DNA of 64,000 nucleotides from assembly GCF_020829625.1 (NCBI RefSeq), contig NZ_JAIVFX010000035.1:1-64000 (forward strand), in the 5' to 3' direction. Both the position numbers and the translations under genes were made by a program. This document shows positions 61,822 to 64,000 of the stretch, piece by piece (within the stretch, counting starts at the first letter, position 1; every line of letters begins with the position of its first letter). The stretch is from Nostoc sp. XA010. Lineage in GTDB: Bacteria > Cyanobacteriota > Cyanobacteriia > Cyanobacteriales > Nostocaceae. Under the pieces are notes generated by a model, which was given only the letters and a program-made list of their open reading frames with translations, did not search any database and had not been told where the DNA came from.

Positions 61822-64000
61822 ATGATTGCTCTACCTGGTATTGCTATCCAAAACAAAATATACGAAAGTTCCAATTCTCTAGTGTACCGGGGCATCAGAG
61901 ACGATGGAGTAGGGCTGATCGTAAAAATGCTGAAGCTTGATTATCCCTCACCTGCTGAACTAACCCGTTACAGACAGGAATATAAAATTACCCGCTCCCT
62001 GAATCTGGAAGGAGTTATCAAGGCATACAGCCAGCAGGACTATCAACGCACTCTGGTGATTATCTTAGAAGATTTTGGCGGAGAGTCTTTAGAACAATGG
62101 ATGCACAAGCGCCCAGATATTTTCTGCCCGATGCCTTTATCCACTTTTCTAGGTCTTGCGATCGCTATAAGCGACATTCTGGGCAGAATCCATGCAGCCA
62201 GTGTCATTCATAAAGATATCAACCCTGGAAATATAGTCCTGAATCTGGATACTGGTGTTGTCAAAATTATTGACTTTGGAATTGCCACCCAATTTAACCG
62301 CACGAATCCGACTTTCAAAAGTCCTCATGTTTTAGAAGGGACACTCGCATACCTATCTCCAGAGCAAACCGGGCGGATGAACCGTTTACTCGATTACCGC
62401 ACCGATTTTTACTCCCTTGGTGTGACATTTTACGAACTGCTCACTGGACAACTACCATTTCCTACCACAGACTTGCTGGAGCTAGTCCATAGTCATATTG
62501 CCAAACATCCTATTCCGCCTCATGAAATAAATACAACGATTCCCAAGCCAGTTTCAGATATCATTCTCAAACTGATGGCGAAAAATGCTGAAAATCGCTA
62601 TCAGAGTGCTTGGGGAATCAAAGCGGATTTAGAAATCTGTGCTGAACAATTAGAAGAAATTGGTCAAATCTCTAGGATTCAACTGGCGCTTCAAGACGTT
62701 TCGGGTCAGTTTCAAATTCCCCAAAAACTGTATGGACGGGACAAGGAAGTTGCAATGTTACTGGCGGCGTTTGTTCGCGTAGCGTGTCCGGAGGACAATC
62801 GCATAGCGTGTCCAGAGTCAAATCGCGTTGCTTCTCTACCAAACAATTCAGAAACAACTTCACAAAGCGCACAAAGAGGCAAACCAAAATTCCAAGTCGA
62901 AATGATGTTGGTATCTGGCTATGCTGGCATTGGGAAATCTGCGTTAGTGCAAGAAATCTATAAACCAATTACCCAAAAGCGCGGCTATTTTATCTCTGGT
63001 AAATTCGATCAATTTCAGCGCAATATTCCCTACAGCGCGATCGCATCTGCCCTGCAAAAATTGGTGCAGCAATTGCTCAGTGAACCTGATGACAAAGTAC
63101 AACAGTGGCGATCGCGTATCATAACAGCTTTAGGAACCAACGCACAAATCATCATTGATATCATCCCGGAAGTTGAGTTAATTATTGGCAAGCAATCGCC
63201 TGTACCAGAAGTTGGAGCAACTGAAGCTCAAAATCGGTTTAACCTCGTCTTTCAAAAGTTCATTCGAGCGTGCTGTTCTTATGAGCATCCTTTGGTCATT
63301 TTTTTAGATGATTTGCAATGGGTAGACTCCGCTACGCTCAAGCTTATTGAGTTAATCCTGAGCGATCGTGAGATGCAATTCCTGCTTTTAATTGGCGCTT
63401 ATCGGGATAACGAAATCACCCAAGCGCATCCGCTGATGGCAATTCTAGAGAAGCTAAAGCAGGAAACTGTTGCGATTAATCAGATAATGTTAGCTCCGCT
63501 AGAACAGCGGGCAGTGGCTCAACTGATTGCTGAAACCTTGCACACTCATACTGAGTTGATCGCACCTTTAGCAGAGTTGGTATGGCGTAAAACGAACGGC
63601 AACCCCCACTTTACCAATGAATTCCTCAAAACTTTGCATACCCAGGATCTCATAGTCTTCAACATTAATCAACAACGCTGGCAATGGGATGTTGCTCACA
63701 TTAAAGCCAAAAATATTACCGACAATGTAGTGGAGTTAATGATCGGGAAGTTGAAACAACTTCCAGAGCAAACTCAACGAGTCTTACGTTTAGCTGCTTG
63801 TGTCGGTGCTGAGTTTGATTTAGCAACGCTCTCAGCCATCTGCGAACGACCGACGGCTGAAATTTTTGCTGAACTGACAACGGCGATTCAGTCAGATATG
63901 ATTCTAGCAACCTCAGAGTTAGATGAGAATCTGCTGATTCAGAATTACAAGTTTTCGCACGATCGTGTGCAGCAAGCTGCCTATGCCTTAATCGATCCGG
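61822..64000 (+). CDS. Giant hybrid Ser/Thr kinase - AAA ATPase 2 (partial, runs off right edge)
   Basis: The visible 726 residues begin MIALPGIAIQNKIYESSNSL. The Ser/Thr kinase domain runs to about 265 (HKD at 130-132; IIDFGIATQ; GTLAYLSPEQTGRMN). The AAA ATPase starts at about 305, with Walker A GYAGIGKSAL near 366 and FLDDLQWVDS near 491. The kinase domain is almost the same as in the minus-strand protein at 1-5887, while the ATPase region diverges progressively. A 48-nt tandem insertion gives residues RVACPEDN RIACPESN at about 317-335, absent from the paralogue. The remaining GAF, PAS and histidine-kinase domains are presumed beyond the edge. Confidence 0.93.
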   Translation, partial: MIALPGIAIQNKIYESSNSLVYRGIRDDGVGLIVKMLKLDYPSPAELTRYRQEYKITRSLNLEGVIKAYSQQDYQRTLVIILEDFGGESLEQWMHKRPDIFCPMPLSTFLGLAIAISDILGRIHAASVIHKDINPGNIVLNLDTGVVKIIDFGIATQFNRTNPTFKSPHVLEGTLAYLSPEQTGRMNRLLDYRTDFYSLGVTFYELLTGQLPFPTTDLLELVHSHIAKHPIPPHEINTTIPKPVSDIILKLMAKNAENRYQSAWGIKADLEICAEQLEEIGQISRIQLALQDVSGQFQIPQKLYGRDKEVAMLLAAFVRVACPEDNRIACPESNRVASLPNNSETTSQSAQRGKPKFQVEMMLVSGYAGIGKSALVQEIYKPITQKRGYFISGKFDQFQRNIPYSAIASALQKLVQQLLSEPDDKVQQWRSRIITALGTNAQIIIDIIPEVELIIGKQSPVPEVGATEAQNRFNLVFQKFIRACCSYEHPLVIFLDDLQWVDSATLKLIELILSDREMQFLLLIGAYRDNEITQAHPLMAILEKLKQETVAINQIMLAPLEQRAVAQLIAETLHTHTELIAPLAELVWRKTNGNPHFTNEFLKTLHTQDLIVFNINQQRWQWDVAHIKAKNITDNVVELMIGKLKQLPEQTQRVLRLAACVGAEFDLATLSAICERPTAEIFAELTTAIQSDMILATSELDENLLIQNYKFSHDRVQQAAYALIDP
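62774..62830 (+). repeat. 24-nt tandem repeat in the kinase 2 gene
   Basis: TCGCGTAGCGTGTCCGGAGG and TCGCATAGCGTGTCCAGAGT start two 24-nt units, followed by a third partial TCGCGTTGC. Each unit encodes eight residues of the form R-V/I-A-C-P-E-D/S-N. The paralogue has only NRVAS here. Confidence 0.8.

Noticed and set aside
1..64000. tRNA, rRNA or riboswitch genes
   Set aside because: I scanned by eye for cloverleaf ends, T-loop strings and rRNA-like stretches and found none I could support; a covariance-model scan would be decisive.

Overview
The window looks like chromosome of a filamentous, Nostocales-type cyanobacterium (Nostoc/Tolypothrix/Brasilonema-like). The reasons are many HIP1 octamers (GCGATCGC), heptanucleotide tandem repeats, a PEP-CTERM protein, DUF928, CHAT and CHASE2 proteins, a DevBCA-type exporter and giant Ser/Thr-kinase/histidine-kinase hybrids. 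All identifications are from reading the sequence; no database search was run.

Layout. (1) 1-6.2 kb: a giant kinase-AAA-GAF-PAS-histidine kinase on the minus strand, running off the left edge. Its upstream region and N-terminus recur inverted at 61.5-64 kb, where a paralogue runs off the right edge, so the middle ~55 kb lies between inverted repeats. (2) 6.2-13.5 kb: a decayed IS4 transposase, a methyltransferase/glutathione-transferase pair, an HNH gene with a nonsense codon, a small kinase-like protein, a membrane protein and a PEP-CTERM protein. (3) 13.5-26 kb: a two-partner secretion locus (TpsB, then TpsA with internal tandem repeats), a CHAT-protease TPR protein, a DUF928 protein and a convergent AAA/CHASE2 membrane protein. 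(4) 26-32.2 kb: an atypical GH18 protein, an AAA-like protein and a LysM protein, with transposase remnants between them. (5) 32.5-48.5 kb: an accessory tetrapyrrole cluster. It holds hemF, an ATC-hydrolase-like gene, a covalent-flavin oxidase gene, hemA, two Rieske oxygenase genes, hemE, hemC, hemB, a second hemF and a DevBCA-type exporter. (6) 48.6-61.5 kb: a mobile-element graveyard with IS4, IS630 and IS66 remnants, three 128-bp MITEs with perfect 10-bp target duplications, broken cupin, VOC and nitrilase genes, and a DinB/transposase hybrid ORF. Some intact genes remain here (S41 protease, GIY-YIG protein, small hypotheticals).

The most important region is the tetrapyrrole cluster. It encodes glutamyl-tRNA reductase through coproporphyrinogen oxidase, but neither HemL nor HemD is present in the window. 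It adds oxygenases, an oxidase and an exporter. This composition resembles the hemABCEF-containing clusters reported for tolyporphins in filamentous cyanobacteria, so I infer a tetrapyrrole natural-product pathway. One HemF (32.6 kb) has a strongly altered C-terminal half and one Rieske protein lacks the usual bridging Asp, which suggests new chemistry. The promoter-like sequence before this hemF is shared with the LysM gene and, partly, with the region before the GH18 gene.

A second theme is small repeats. A 29-nt element reads as a HIP1 octamer split after GCGAT by 21 nt and sits in frame inside hemC, the CHAT gene and one other ORF. A 32-nt relative lies in dinB.
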